In this document: one piece after another, positions 9,195-18,388 of the stretch
Layout: every line of letters begins with the position of its first letter
Position numbering within the stretch: position 1 is the first letter of the stretch
NCBI GenBank assembly: GCA_033763735.1
Contig: JANRJY010000050.1
Location: 1-43,620, forward strand
Origin: JANRJY01 sp033763735
GTDB taxonomy: Bacteria; Bacteroidota; Bacteroidia; Cytophagales; UBA9547
Direction of reading: 5' to 3'
Length of the DNA stretch: 43,620 bases
The notes under the pieces: generated by a model
Told to the model about the DNA's origin: nothing
Databases searched by the model: none
What the model saw: the letters and a program-made list of their open reading frames with translations, nothing else
Made by a program: the position numbers and the translations under genes

Positions 9195-12121
9195 CTACTT
9201 CAACTTCAAAACTTCCTGTTTCAAAGTTTCATTTTCTTTTTCCAAACGAATCAGGTGCAAGGTCAATTCCTCTATTTTTTGCATGTGTAGTTTCAGCATT
9301 TCGCCTGTGTCGAGGCCTTTTTCTGTGATTTCTTTCTCTGAAGGTATGCCGGGCAGTTTTTTGTTTTGGGCAATATACTTTTCCGTTTCGGCAAGGGTCA
9401 TTAGTTTATAGTCGTTTGCAAACACAAAGTCCGACCAGCCGTTTTGGGTTACTACACTTTTGGTGCTGTATATAGTACCATATACAGCTAATTTTGCATC
9501 TGTTGCGGAGTTGCCATTAGCAGCGCCTATTACTACCTGCCCATTATCTTTTACCAAAAGTCTTGTTCCTAAGGAGTTTGCATCTCTGGTCCAAAAACCA
9601 ATACCATTGCCTAATGATCCCACAAATCTGGAATTCGCTTCATTGCCAGTACCAGCACCACACCACATGCCTCCATCGTTATATTGACCTATCGAATGGA
9701 ATCGTCCTTCCGCTCTAATCGCCTCCTGCCCATTATCGGCTACATGAAGTGGTGCAGCAGGGGTGCTGGTACCTATTCCTACTCTGCCTGAGTTGTAATA
9801 GGCTGCAGTTCCGTTTATGAGCCAAATATTTGCTGATGAACTACTTCCTCCTCCGATTAGTGAGTTGTCATAATTACGTATTTCGTATGGATAGTAAGGC
9901 TTCAAAATTGTCTTTACTTTTGATTGATCAAATGATAAAGTACAAATTGGTGAATACCATTGTGCTAATGTATTTGGGTTGTTATGGCAACTACCTGTAT
10001 AGATTGATTCAGTTCGCCATTGAGCACTATTTAAAGTGCTTCCATCCGGAAATTGTAAATAGTTACCTGTGCCTGATATAACTACATCACCTGCAAATGT
10101 TACTCTTTTACCCTGGGTATGATTGCTCTCAATCCAAGGACTTGATATGATTTTTAATCCATTTATGTCATAAAAATCGTTAGCCTTAATAGAGCCAACA
10201 ACTTCAAGTTTATATCCAGGAGCTGTGGTACCTATACCTACATTTCCTATTGCATTTTGAGTTGATGGCTTGAAATACAAATTTTGTTTAATAGATTGAG
10301 TGTTTGCATCAACTCTGTAAAATGAATTATCAGTTTGCCATGAATATGATAATTGAGTTCTTAAACTTGTAGGATCGCCATTAGTATTTCTAAATAAAAT
10401 ATCTCTTGTGGTTATATTTCCAACTATATCAGCATTGCTGGTAATATTCAAGTTATTAGCAGAAATATTGTAACCATTAATTCCCCCATTTACATCCAGT
10501 AAAACTTCGTTTTGATAATACCCGCCTTTATTAACAGTCAATTTCTTTGCTAACGCTTCTCCATTAATATCAAATACTACATTGTGTGTATATACATCTC
10601 CTCCGCAATAGCTCTGATTTTGTGTTGAGCTATTTAAAAGTCTGAAGGTGGTATTTCGAGTAGTGTGAATGCCATAAGATGTTGCACCATCTGCATCGCA
10701 ACTTACATCAAAAGATACACTCGATATTGGTGAATCTTGTACATCAATAAATTTATTGAACTGAAAATCAATTTTCGTCCCATTCTTATACAAATCCCCA
10801 CTTATATTCACATCCCCTACCACATCCAATTTTTTAGAAGGATTGGCTACTCCAATACCCACTTTCCCATTCTTCACACTTACTACACTTCCTGTGCCAT
10901 CTACAATATCCACCCCATTATACCCCGCCACCTGCACTATACCAGTAGCAGCATTCATGCCTATCCCATAGGCGGGTAGTCCGTTGATGAGGTCTGGACC
11001 TCCCTGACTGTATTTGTTTCTGCCACCAACCGATAATCCGCTCCAGGCACTGATGGCTCCCGGTATTTCGGTTACGTCGGCCATAAGCATAAGTTTTTGT
11101 TTCCACACATTGCTGAGTTGCCCAAGGTCGGTATTGGTATTGGGGTCCGTAAAGCCACCGTTGCTCCACAAATCAAGGTTGCTTATGTTATATGATTGCC
11201 CGTTTTGCACAATATTGCCACTTACTTGTAAATCGCCATTAATTTGCGCACTGCCAAAGCTGCCTGTGTTGGCATTTACTATGTTGGTAGTAAATAAGTT
11301 AGGCACATCCACACGCCCATAAGGATATATGGTAATGCCTGTAATGCCATTGGTACGCAGGTACAGGGGTTGGTAGTTGGTAGTGCCTATGAATTCATAT
11401 CCGGTAATGGTATTGCCTTGTGTACTCCATGTTGCAGGCTTTGAGTTTATCTGATTGATAGCGCTGGTTAATGTAGAATTAATTCCAATGATTGAATTAG
11501 TGAGCGATGAGGAGAGTCCTGTGATTGAATTAGTAAGTTGTGAATTATTGACTGATATAGTTGTGTTGAGACCGTTGATGGAAGTGATGAGCGATGAGTT
11601 ATAAGTTGTAAGTGCGCTGTTCAGACCAATGACCGAGTTTGTGAGTTGCGAATTAGTGATTTGTAATTGAGAAATTGCAGAAGTACTTGTAATAACAGGC
11701 ATCCAAGTGGAGGTGCCGGTGCCATCTGCAAATTGTAGGTTGCCCAGTCTGCTTACTCCGGATACGCTTATGGATGGCATAAGTACCGTTCCTGCGGGTA
11801 TGTACTTAATATTGATTCCGTTGGTACTCCACAGCCCCAATATGGTGGTATTGAGCAGTTGCCCGTTTTGGATTATACCTCCGCTTACATTAAGTCCGCC
11901 CTGTGCATTGAGCACACCTCCTACAAAGGCATTACTTCGGTAGGTGGCATTGCCCGATATGGTAGCAGGTCCATTGAAATGCCAACCCGTAAGGGTGCGA
12001 ATTACCGCGCCATTATTGGTAATATTTCGGTCAATAAGTTGAGGTTGAGCAAAGGTGTACAAACAACTAGTGATACTTATAAATAGAAAAATGGGGGGGT
12101 AAATTTGTAAAGGTGCGACAT
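9195..12121 (-). CDS. Large tail-fibre-like surface protein; signal peptide out of frame at a C7 tract
   Basis: The continuous frame runs from a TTG at 12062 to 9195 (955 residues), but it starts in the middle of a signal peptide. ATG at 12121 opens a second frame that stops after 14 codons. Adding one C to the seven-C run (minus strand, 12093-12099) joins the two and gives MSHLYKFTPPIFLFISITSC followed by LYTFAQPQ, a proper signal peptide. I therefore extend the gene to 12121 with a frameshift. The mature protein has repeats VGIGTTAP, VGIGTSTP, VGIGVANP followed by L-V-G, as in Bacteroidetes tail-fibre-like proteins. Its C-terminus has ETEKYIAQNKKLPGIPSEKE and a coiled coil (about 915-955) probably driving trimerisation. 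No enzyme motif seen. An adhesin or fibre is the most likely role. Confidence 0.78.
12093..12099 (-). other. C7 homopolymer (G7 on + strand) at a frame junction: candidate slippage site
   Basis: Seven consecutive G on the plus strand lie within codons 8-11 of the frame starting at 12121. With seven the gene is off (14 codons then TAA); with eight it is on; with six it stops after 17 codons. This fits either slipped-strand phase variation or an assembly or sequencing length error; the sequence alone cannot decide. Confidence 0.6.
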
Positions 12122-12467
12122 GTCACGTAATATTTAGGTTGGTTAGGTGGCGACAAAGTAAAAAAATATATTTCAAATATTGACACAAAATCACATTAAA
12201 TAAATGTTAACTGCCTAAAATAATGGTGAAATGTATAGTAGAGAGGGTGAGATGGGATAGAAATGCAAAAAATTAAAGAGTGATTATGTATTGAATTTGT
12301 GAATGATTGAATGGTTTTTCCGAGAATCGATGCTCGATATTCTATTATCGAAAGTTTAACGTCGACCCCTTAACATCGAACCTGAACACTTCATATCAAT
12401 TCATCAAAACGTCAACACCTCAAATCGTCAAATCGTCCAATCTTCAACACTTCAAAACATCAGCACG
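12122..12467. other. Intergenic gap, 346 bases, with dispersed repeat copy B
   Basis: No gene seen. It holds the promoter region of the minus-strand surface gene (a TACTTTG-like element near 12155-12161 on the minus strand, weak), repeat copy B (12309-12387), and a low-complexity run of TCAAATCGTC/CTTCAACACTTC-type words up to the end of the transporter gene. Confidence 0.75.
12309..12387. repeat. Dispersed 79-bp repeat, copy B
   Basis: It begins GAATGGTTTTTCCGAGAATC, about 90% identical to copy A at 5026-5104 and in the same orientation. The two copies surround the four exported-protein genes at 5146-12121. Confidence 0.75.
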
Positions 12468-12878
12468 TCAATGCGGCAACTTCTCCTTAAAAAACCCATA
12501 TGTCCACGTTCCTAACAATGCAGAGAGTACACCTACTATAATAACTGTATTGCCTGAAACCAATTGTGCATAAAGCGGTCCCGGACAAGCTCCAGTCAAT
12601 GCCCAACCTATTCCAAAACAAAGACTTCCCAATATAATTCCTTTATTAAATGGCTTTCCTTCCAAATGAATAGGCCCTCCATCAATGGTTTTGATTTTAA
12701 ATCTTTTAATAATTTGAATACCAATAAGTGCCACAAATACTGCCGAACCAATCACGCCATACATATGAAATGATTGTAATCGGAACATTTCTTGAATGCG
12801 AAACCATGAAATGATTTCTGCTTTTACAAAAACAATTCCAAAAAGTGCTCCTACAAGTGCATATCGAATATTTTTCAT
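12468..12878 (-). CDS. YeeE/YedE-type (DUF6691-like) membrane protein, second half of a split transporter
   Basis: 136 residues from ATG at 12878, which overlaps the stop of the upstream gene as TAATG; the longer upstream extension has no good start and runs through the neighbour. It has about four hydrophobic segments and GWALTGACPGPLYAQL, with Cys98 in the conserved TGACPG loop typical of YeeE/YedE proteins. This family moves sulfur compounds; thiosulfate uptake is shown for E. coli YeeE/TsuA, where conserved Cys residues handle the substrate. The one-base overlap with the partner gene indicates translational coupling and a two-subunit transporter. No sulfurtransferase or sulfite-handling gene lies nearby, so the substrate is an inference. 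Confidence 0.86.
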   Translation of the reverse strand: MKNIRYALVGALFGIVFVKAEIISWFRIQEMFRLQSFHMYGVIGSAVFVALIGIQIIKRFKIKTIDGGPIHLEGKPFNKGIILGSLCFGIGWALTGACPGPLYAQLVSGNTVIIVGVLSALLGTWTYGFFKEKLPH

Positions 12879-13438
12879 TACAGTGCTAATAAATAAGGTA
12901 AAATCAAATGAGTAGTTATAAATCCTCCTGTCATAAAACAAATGGTTGCCAGTAATGAAACCCATTGCAAATTAGCAATTCCTGTAATTGCATGACCTGA
13001 AGTACACCCATTACCATATCTGGTTCCAAAACCAACCAAAAAACCTCCTATCACAATGAATATAAACCCCTTTACAGTTATTAAGCTGCTCCAACTAAAT
13101 ATTTCAGTTGGCATTAGCCCTTTAAAATCAGTAAGTCCTTCTGTGGTAAGTTGTGAAATAGTATCCGGATTTAGTTTCAAATAATCAGGGTGACCGATTA
13201 CAAACATTGCCACAAAACTTCCTATTAAAATACCCCCAACAAAGTATAAATTCCAAATTTCCTTTTTCCAGTCATAGTCAAAAAAAGGCACTTTCACCGG
13301 TGTACACATGGCACAAATGTGCTTGAATGTGGATGAGATTCCAAAAGGTTTATTTCCCAAAATTAATAATAAGGGTACTACCAATCCTATCAAAGGACCA
13401 GCTCCATACCAGGGCCAAGGTTGAGCTATAAATTCCAT
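12878..13438 (-). CDS. YeeE/YedE-family membrane transporter subunit
   Basis: 186 residues. ATG at 13438 (MEFIAQPWPWYGAGPLIGL) is chosen over a TTG three codons upstream because homologues start this way. There are about five membrane segments. Key features are ICAMC (Cys42, Cys45) after the first helix and the signature GFGTRYGNGCTSGHAITG with Cys145, the conserved substrate-relay Cys loop of YeeE/YedE proteins. It acts in the inner membrane, probably importing a small sulfur compound (family knowledge; the actual substrate is unproven). Together with the downstream half it corresponds to a full-length YeeE divided into two genes. Confidence 0.88.
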   Translation of the reverse strand: MEFIAQPWPWYGAGPLIGLVVPLLLILGNKPFGISSTFKHICAMCTPVKVPFFDYDWKKEIWNLYFVGGILIGSFVAMFVIGHPDYLKLNPDTISQLTTEGLTDFKGLMPTEIFSWSSLITVKGFIFIVIGGFLVGFGTRYGNGCTSGHAITGIANLQWVSLLATICFMTGGFITTHLILPYLLAL

Positions 13439-13531
13439 GTTTACCAAATATTATTTCAAAATTACAAAATATTTATCAAAAAAAAAGCTAATCTTTTACG
13501 ATTAGCTTTATCAAAGGAATTTTATTCGTTT

Positions 13532-15949
13532 TTATGCCGAACAAGCTTCACATGCATCGGGATTATCAAGCGAGCATGCCATATCTGCTCTTGCTTGTTC
13601 TTCGTTAACCACCGGAATGATTGAAGGTTCTGCTTGTTTTTCTACAGTGAATTTAACTGCATCTGAAGCAGCTTTGGTTCTTAAGTAGTACATACCTGTT
13701 TTTAAGCCTTTTTTCCAGGCGTAAAAATGCATGGAGGTTATTTTACCGAAGTTTGGTTCAGCCATATATATATTCAAGCTTTGACTTTGGCAGATAAATG
13801 CACCTCTGTCAGCGGCCATATCAATGATGGTTTTCTGTTTCAATTCCCACACGGTTTTGTACAGGTCTTTGATGTGTTGCGGAATTTCATCAATATTTTG
13901 AACAGAACCATTTTGTGCAATAAGTTTAGTTTTGATATTGTCATTCCACAAGTTCAATTTGATTAAGTCTTTCAATAAGTGCTTATTAACCACCATAAAT
14001 GCACCAGAAAGCACTTCTCTTTTGTAAATGTTGCTGGTATATGGTTCAAAGCTTTCGTTATTTCCTAATATTTGAGCGGTAGAAGCGGTAGGCATAGGTG
14101 CAAGTAACAATGAATTACGAACACCATGTTTTTTCACTTCTTTTTTCAAACCATCCCAATCCCAACGACCTGAGCTCGGGGTAACACCCCACATATCAAA
14201 CTGGAATATCCCTTTTGAAACTGGTGAACCTTTGAAGGTTTCATATGGCCCCTCTTTTTGGGCAAGTTCCATTGAAGCAGTCATTGCTCCAAAATAAATA
14301 GTTTCAAAAATATCTTTGTTAAGTCCTTGAGCCTCATCAGAATCAAATGGCATACGAAGCATTAAGAATGCATCAGCTAAACCTTGTACACCAAGTCCGA
14401 TTGGACGATGACGCGTATTTGAATTACGTGCCTCAGGAACCGGATAATAATTTACATCAATAATTTTATTTAAGTTTTTGGTAACAGACTTAGTTACTTC
14501 AAATAATTTTTGATGGTTAAATTTGCCATCTTCCACAAATTTAGGAAGCGATAAAGAAGCAAGGTTACATACCGCAACTTCGTCTTTTGAAGTAAATTCC
14601 AATATTTCTGTGCAAAGGTTGCTCGAACGAATTGTTCCGAGATTTTTTTGGTTCGATTTTTTGTTACAAGCATCTTTATACAACATATAAGGAGTACCCG
14701 TTTCGATTTGCGATTCTACTATTTCAAACCAAAGATCTTGTGCTTTTACCTGTCTGCGATAGCGACCTTCTCTTTCATATTTTTCATATAATTTTTCATG
14801 TTCTTCTCCGTAACTTTCAGCAAGTCCAGGTGCTTCATTAGGGCAGAATAGTGACCAAACATCATTTGCCTCTACACGTTTCATGAATAAGTCGCTCATC
14901 CACATGGCATAAAACAGGTCACGTGCACGCATTTCTTCTTTTCCGTGATTTTTTTTCAATTGTAAAAATTCAAAAATATCAGAGTGCCAAGGTTCCAAGT
15001 AAATGGCAAAAGCACCTTTGCGTTTACCGCCTCCTTGATCAACATAACGTGCCGTGTCATTAAATACACGAAGCATTGGAATAATACCGTTGGACTGACC
15101 GTTGGTTCCTTTAATATATGAACCGGTAGCACGAATGTTATGAATGCTTAATCCTATGCCTCCTGCTGATTGCGAAATTTTTGCGCACTGTTTCAACGTA
15201 TCATATATGCCTTCAATGCTATCGTCTTGCATGGTCAACAAAAAGCAAGAGGATAATTGTGGTTTTGGTGTACCTGCATTAAACAATGTTGGTGTTGCAT
15301 GTGTAAACCATTTTTCTGACATCAAATTGTAGGTTTCCAACACAGAATCAATGTCTTCTCCATGAATACCAACAGCAACACGCATCAGCATATGTTGTGG
15401 GCGTTCCACTACAATGCCATCTAGTTTTAATAAATATGAACGTTCGAGGGTTTTGAATCCAAAGTAATCGTAATTGAAATCACGCTCATATATAATAGAA
15501 GAATCAAGCAATGCTGCATTTTTGCGAATTACTTCGTAAGTATCTTTTGAAATGAGTGATGCATTTTCACCTGTTTTAGGATCATCATACATATATAATC
15601 GTTTCATGGTGTTCGAAAACGATTTGCTGGTTTCTTTATGCAAGTTTGAAATGGCAATTCTTGCGGCTAATTGGGCATAATCCGGATGCTTGGTTGTAAG
15701 TGATGCAGCTATTTCTGCCGCAAGCTGATCTATTTCTTTGGTACTGATTTCATTATATATCCCACCTATCACCTTCATAGCAACTTCTACAGGATCAACA
15801 TAATTCATCTCCAAACCATAACAAAGTCGTTCGATACGAGCAGTAATTTTGTCAAATTTGACGCTTTCTTTGCGTCCATCGCGCTTAATAATCAGCATTG
15901 TTTTTAATGCTGTAGGGATTGATTGTTGTAGAGTTGGGGCAGCTTGCAT
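13532..15949 (-). CDS. nrdA: Ribonucleoside-diphosphate reductase, class Ia alpha (R1) subunit
   Basis: 805 residues. It reduces ribonucleoside diphosphates to deoxyribonucleotides in the cytoplasm with the NrdB radical subunit. The N-terminal ATP-cone begins IIKRDGRKESVKFDKITARI (about 20-39). The active site is complete: Cys235 (QLSSCFLL), Asn444-Leu-Cys446-Thr-Glu448 (SSNLCTEI) with the thiyl-radical Cys446, and Cys461 (VCNLAS) as disulfide partner. The 15-residue spacing from Cys446 to Cys461 is that of the eukaryotic-like R1, not the 23 of E. coli. The C-terminal CEAC (800-803) pair reduces the active site with thioredoxin. The start could instead be Met18 (15898), just before the cone. 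nrdB lies 2.4 kb upstream on the same strand, so the two are not adjacent. Confidence 0.98.
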   Translation of the reverse strand: MQAAPTLQQSIPTALKTMLIIKRDGRKESVKFDKITARIERLCYGLEMNYVDPVEVAMKVIGGIYNEISTKEIDQLAAEIAASLTTKHPDYAQLAARIAISNLHKETSKSFSNTMKRLYMYDDPKTGENASLISKDTYEVIRKNAALLDSSIIYERDFNYDYFGFKTLERSYLLKLDGIVVERPQHMLMRVAVGIHGEDIDSVLETYNLMSEKWFTHATPTLFNAGTPKPQLSSCFLLTMQDDSIEGIYDTLKQCAKISQSAGGIGLSIHNIRATGSYIKGTNGQSNGIIPMLRVFNDTARYVDQGGGKRKGAFAIYLEPWHSDIFEFLQLKKNHGKEEMRARDLFYAMWMSDLFMKRVEANDVWSLFCPNEAPGLAESYGEEHEKLYEKYEREGRYRRQVKAQDLWFEIVESQIETGTPYMLYKDACNKKSNQKNLGTIRSSNLCTEILEFTSKDEVAVCNLASLSLPKFVEDGKFNHQKLFEVTKSVTKNLNKIIDVNYYPVPEARNSNTRHRPIGLGVQGLADAFLMLRMPFDSDEAQGLNKDIFETIYFGAMTASMELAQKEGPYETFKGSPVSKGIFQFDMWGVTPSSGRWDWDGLKKEVKKHGVRNSLLLAPMPTASTAQILGNNESFEPYTSNIYKREVLSGAFMVVNKHLLKDLIKLNLWNDNIKTKLIAQNGSVQNIDEIPQHIKDLYKTVWELKQKTIIDMAADRGAFICQSQSLNIYMAEPNFGKITSMHFYAWKKGLKTGMYYLRTKAASDAVKFTVEKQAEPSIIPVVNEEQARADMACSLDNPDACEACSA

Positions 15950-16298
15950 GGGTGAATAATGAAAGTATAGAAATAGAAATTAGAAATAGAACATAAATTA
16001 AATCTCATGAATTATCTTCATCAATTGCTGATGAAGAAGAATGTGTAGGTAAAAATAAAGAAAGAAAAGAAGAAGGATGTAATAAACTATCTAAAAATTA
16101 TCAACATTATAGAGAGAAAAATATTGAAGGGTAAACGTACAAAGTTACAACAACAAATATTTTAAAATCAAAAACATATGTTAAATAACTATTAAATATA
16201 ACAAATGAAACAATAGATGTTGGATTAACTATTAAAAAAGATAAATTCTTTTCAATTTTAATGGTTCTTATTACTTTTATAAACAAATACATTGAAAT
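15950..16298. other. Intergenic gap, 349 bases, between divergent nrdA and the TPR gene
   Basis: AT-rich with no supported gene. It must contain the promoters of nrdA (minus) and the TPR gene (plus). A short hairpin lies at 16016-16036. No convincing NrdR box pair was seen. Confidence 0.7.
16016..16036. promoter_or_regulatory. Hairpin in the presumed nrdA leader
   Basis: CTTCATCA (16016-16023) pairs with TGATGAAG (16029-16036) over a 5-base loop. It lies about 70 bases upstream of the nrdA start on the minus strand. It has no T-run on either side, so it could be a leader structure or chance. Confidence 0.3.
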
Positions 16299-17168
16299 AT
16301 GAAAGCATTAAAAATAATATTGTTAATACTAATAACTAACAAGTTGTTTTGCCAAGATTTATCAAACAGTTGTGGGCTTATTATTGATTTTAAAGAACCC
16401 TTAGATAAAGATTGGAAAAAAGTTGGTGATAATGGTAAATATACCACAAGTTATAAAGCAATAATGTTTGAAAAAAATAAAACAACAGTTTATAGAATAA
16501 CTTATACTGAACTTAATAGTAATTACTCATTTAGCAGTAAAGAATACAAAATATTCAAACAAACTTATTTAGATAATATTTTAAAAATAAGCAATGAAAG
16601 TGGAATGAGTGTTAAAAAAACTGTTTTAAAAGACCAAAATGCAATTGAAACATTTGATAAAATGCTTTATGATGGAATAGTATATGATGCTATCTCATTA
16701 TATTTTATACTAGGAAACAATAGTATAACAATACAAGTAATGTCTGATAAAGATGTGCGTGGTAAATATCAAACATTTTTAAGTTCGATTCGATTTGCAG
16801 AAAAATATGTAAATAATAAGAGAAAAAACATTGACGAACTAATTTCACTTGGTCAACAAGGAATAAATGAACAAGATCCCAATCGAGCTATTAAATATTA
16901 TAAACAAGCTTTACAAATTGAACCTAAGAATGAGCGTGCTTCTGCTGGTATTGCACTAGCATTTATGGCACTTGGTGAATGGCAAAAAGCAATTGAATAT
17001 AGTACTTTAGCTATTTCCATCAATTCAAAACAAGCAGTTGCCTATTTTATCAGAGGTTGTGCTAAAGGAAATCTTGGACAAGATGGTTGTACAGATTTGA
17101 GCAAGTCTAAATCACTAGGATATGAAATGGCAAATAAAGGATTGCTAAAGTATTGTAATAAATTATGA
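16299..17168 (+). CDS. Exported protein with C-terminal TPR repeats
   Basis: 289 residues. The signal peptide is MKALKIILLILITNKLFC, cleaved near CQD. The central part (about 25-180) is not recognised. From about 185 on there are tetratricopeptide repeats: NRAIKYYKQALQIEPKNERA, then EWQKAIEYSTLAISINSKQA, then a third degenerate unit with AYFIRGCAKGNLGQ. TPRs bind partner proteins; the partner is unknown. Codon use is very AT-rich (many AAA, ATA, TTA), more than the flanking nrd genes, which fits an accessory or transferred origin. It sits in the patch that separates nrdB from nrdA. Confidence 0.83.
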   Translation: MKALKIILLILITNKLFCQDLSNSCGLIIDFKEPLDKDWKKVGDNGKYTTSYKAIMFEKNKTTVYRITYTELNSNYSFSSKEYKIFKQTYLDNILKISNESGMSVKKTVLKDQNAIETFDKMLYDGIVYDAISLYFILGNNSITIQVMSDKDVRGKYQTFLSSIRFAEKYVNNKRKNIDELISLGQQGINEQDPNRAIKYYKQALQIEPKNERASAGIALAFMALGEWQKAIEYSTLAISINSKQAVAYFIRGCAKGNLGQDGCTDLSKSKSLGYEMANKGLLKYCNKL

Positions 17169-17180
17169 ATATTTGAGCAG

Positions 17181-17387
17181 ATGAAGAAATTTTTAGGAAT
17201 TATTTCTATAATTTTATTAGTTATTGGAGGTATTAATATCATTGGATTTGTTTTCTTGGTATTTAGCAATCAAGAAAAATTAAATAATGGCAGTGGATAT
17301 TTTTTAAACAAATTATTTTTGTCATTATTTTTCATAATTGTTGGAATTTATTTAACCAAATTTCTTAAAAAAGAAGAGAAAGTTTAG
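17181..17387 (+). CDS. Small two-helix membrane protein
   Basis: 68 residues with two hydrophobic helices (IISIILLVIGGINIIGFVFL and LFLSLFFIIVGIYL) joined by a short polar loop with Asn, and a lysine-rich end KFLKKEEKV. No domain recognised. It begins 12 bp after the TPR gene, suggesting co-transcription. Function unknown. Confidence 0.6.
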   Translation: MKKFLGIISIILLVIGGINIIGFVFLVFSNQEKLNNGSGYFLNKLFLSLFFIIVGIYLTKFLKKEEKV

Positions 17388-17399
17388 GTATTGTTATAT

Positions 17400-17609
17400 T
17401 TAATTTAAACTCCTAATACCCAAAGAATCTAATCGTATTGCAACATCTTTCGCATCATTTAAATTACTAATATATAATTCTGTTTTTTCATTTTCAATAT
17501 TAGAAAAGGAAAATAAAGCGGTTTTGTCATCAAGTATTACTATACATGTTTCATAACTTTTAAATTCTTCAATATTTGAATTTATAAATTCAGCTGTTAT
17601 TGTTTTCAT
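17400..17609 (-). CDS. Small protein of unknown function
   Basis: 69 residues from ATG at 17609 (MKTITAEFINSNIEEFKSYE). The longer frame has an unusual start further upstream, so I chose the ATG. The protein is acidic, has no signal peptide and no recognised domain. Convergent with the small membrane protein gene. Its reality rests on length and codon composition only. Confidence 0.42.
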   Translation of the reverse strand: MKTITAEFINSNIEEFKSYETCIVILDDKTALFSFSNIENEKTELYISNLNDAKDVAIRLDSLGIRSLN

Positions 17610-17736
17610 TTTTTTTGTGTTTATTTTTAGTAGATAAAATATCACTAATAATTAAGGCATTAATTACCAAAAAACCTAATTTTCTTAAGAGAATAAGTTG
17701 TTTGTATTAGACATATTTTAATAAATAATAAAGGGG

Positions 17737-17904
17737 ATGCTGCAAACTATCAAAAAAGGTTCTTCAAGTACCACCATCAAGAAGCAAATACAAAACGTTT
17801 TGGACAAAACAACGCAAAAGAAAATAAATGAATTTGCGGGGAAATTAAAAACCGAAATTGTACCAATGGACTACCAAATTAAAATGAGAAATGAGTGGGA
17901 ATAA
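17737..17904 (+). CDS. Orphan antitoxin-like small protein
   Basis: 55 residues: it begins MLQTIKKGSSSTTIKKQIQN and ends YQIKMRNEWE. This start (ML-TIKKGSS) and end (MRNEWE) recur, from memory, in short Bacteroidetes antitoxins paired with PIN-domain toxins. A purine-rich AAGGGG directly precedes the ATG. No toxin gene follows: the next gene is hicA on the other strand, its stop 8 bp away. I call it an orphan, possibly left after loss of a toxin. Too short to be certain. Confidence 0.6.
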   Translation: MLQTIKKGSSSTTIKKQIQNVLDKTTQKKINEFAGKLKTEIVPMDYQIKMRNEWE

Positions 17905-17911
17905 ATTTAAA

Positions 17912-18124
17912 TCACAATTCATTTTTATCAATCCCAGCTTGTTTTAGAATTGAATAAAATGTCCCTTTGGGTATATCTCGATTATGCATTGGCACAATTA
18001 CTCTTTTATTTCCATTTGGAAGCATAAAAATCTGATGTGACCCTTTGGTCCTATCTAAAATAAAACCTTTTTCCTTTAATATTTTTACTAATTCTTTAGG
18101 GGTGTATGCTCCTATATTGCTCAT
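17912..18124 (-). CDS. hicA: HicA-type mRNA interferase toxin
   Basis: 70 residues, the usual length for HicA. It shows the dsRBD-like HicA fold: LVKILKEKGFILDRTKGSHQ, with the catalytic His at 30 in the GSH motif, and VIVPMHNRDIPKGTFYSILK after it. HicA toxins cleave mRNA and tmRNA during stress and are blocked by HicB (family knowledge). Its ATG overlaps the hicB stop by four bases (ATGA), so the toxin is translated from the shared message after the antitoxin. It is part of the accessory patch between nrdB and nrdA. Confidence 0.92.
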   Translation of the reverse strand: MSNIGAYTPKELVKILKEKGFILDRTKGSHQIFMLPNGNKRVIVPMHNRDIPKGTFYSILKQAGIDKNEL

Positions 18125-18375
18125 GCAGAAGCTGCTAACAATGAATCTTCTATTTCAAATGAAAGTGAATATTCAAACGTATTCGCTTCATTGGGTATTG
18201 GTTCTCCATGCGCAGCCAAACTTTCCAAATACAGTGAAATGGCTTCCTTTACATTTTCAATAGATTCTTCTATAGTTTCCCCGTAAGTAATGCATCCCGG
18301 CAAAATAGGTACTGTAACTGTATAACCCCCCTCAGGTTCTTTGTTTAATAAGATGCGATAAGTCAAGTTTTTCAT
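18121..18375 (-). CDS. hicB: HicB-type antitoxin
   Basis: 84 residues from ATG at 18375 (MKNLTYRILLNKEPEGGYTV); a TTG three codons upstream is the alternative. It has the short HicB partial RNase H fold: GGYTVTVPILPGCITYGETI, then EESIENVKEAISLYLESL. It neutralises HicA. The C-terminus (NTFEYSLSFEIEDSLLAASA) has no visible helix-turn-helix or ribbon-helix-helix, so DNA binding and autoregulation are not certain. A 15-bp inverted repeat lies 14-28 bp upstream of the ATG. The gene order hicB-hicA with ATGA overlap is standard. It starts 46 bp after the nrdB stop, on the same strand. Confidence 0.92.
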   Translation of the reverse strand: MKNLTYRILLNKEPEGGYTVTVPILPGCITYGETIEESIENVKEAISLYLESLAAHGEPIPNEANTFEYSLSFEIEDSLLAASA

Positions 18376-18388
18376 TGGAAGCAAAATA

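Noticed and set aside
12879..12965. Longer start (12965) for the second transporter half
   Set aside because: The 29-residue extension lies in the other gene, and ATG at 12878 overlaps the stop in the usual coupled way.
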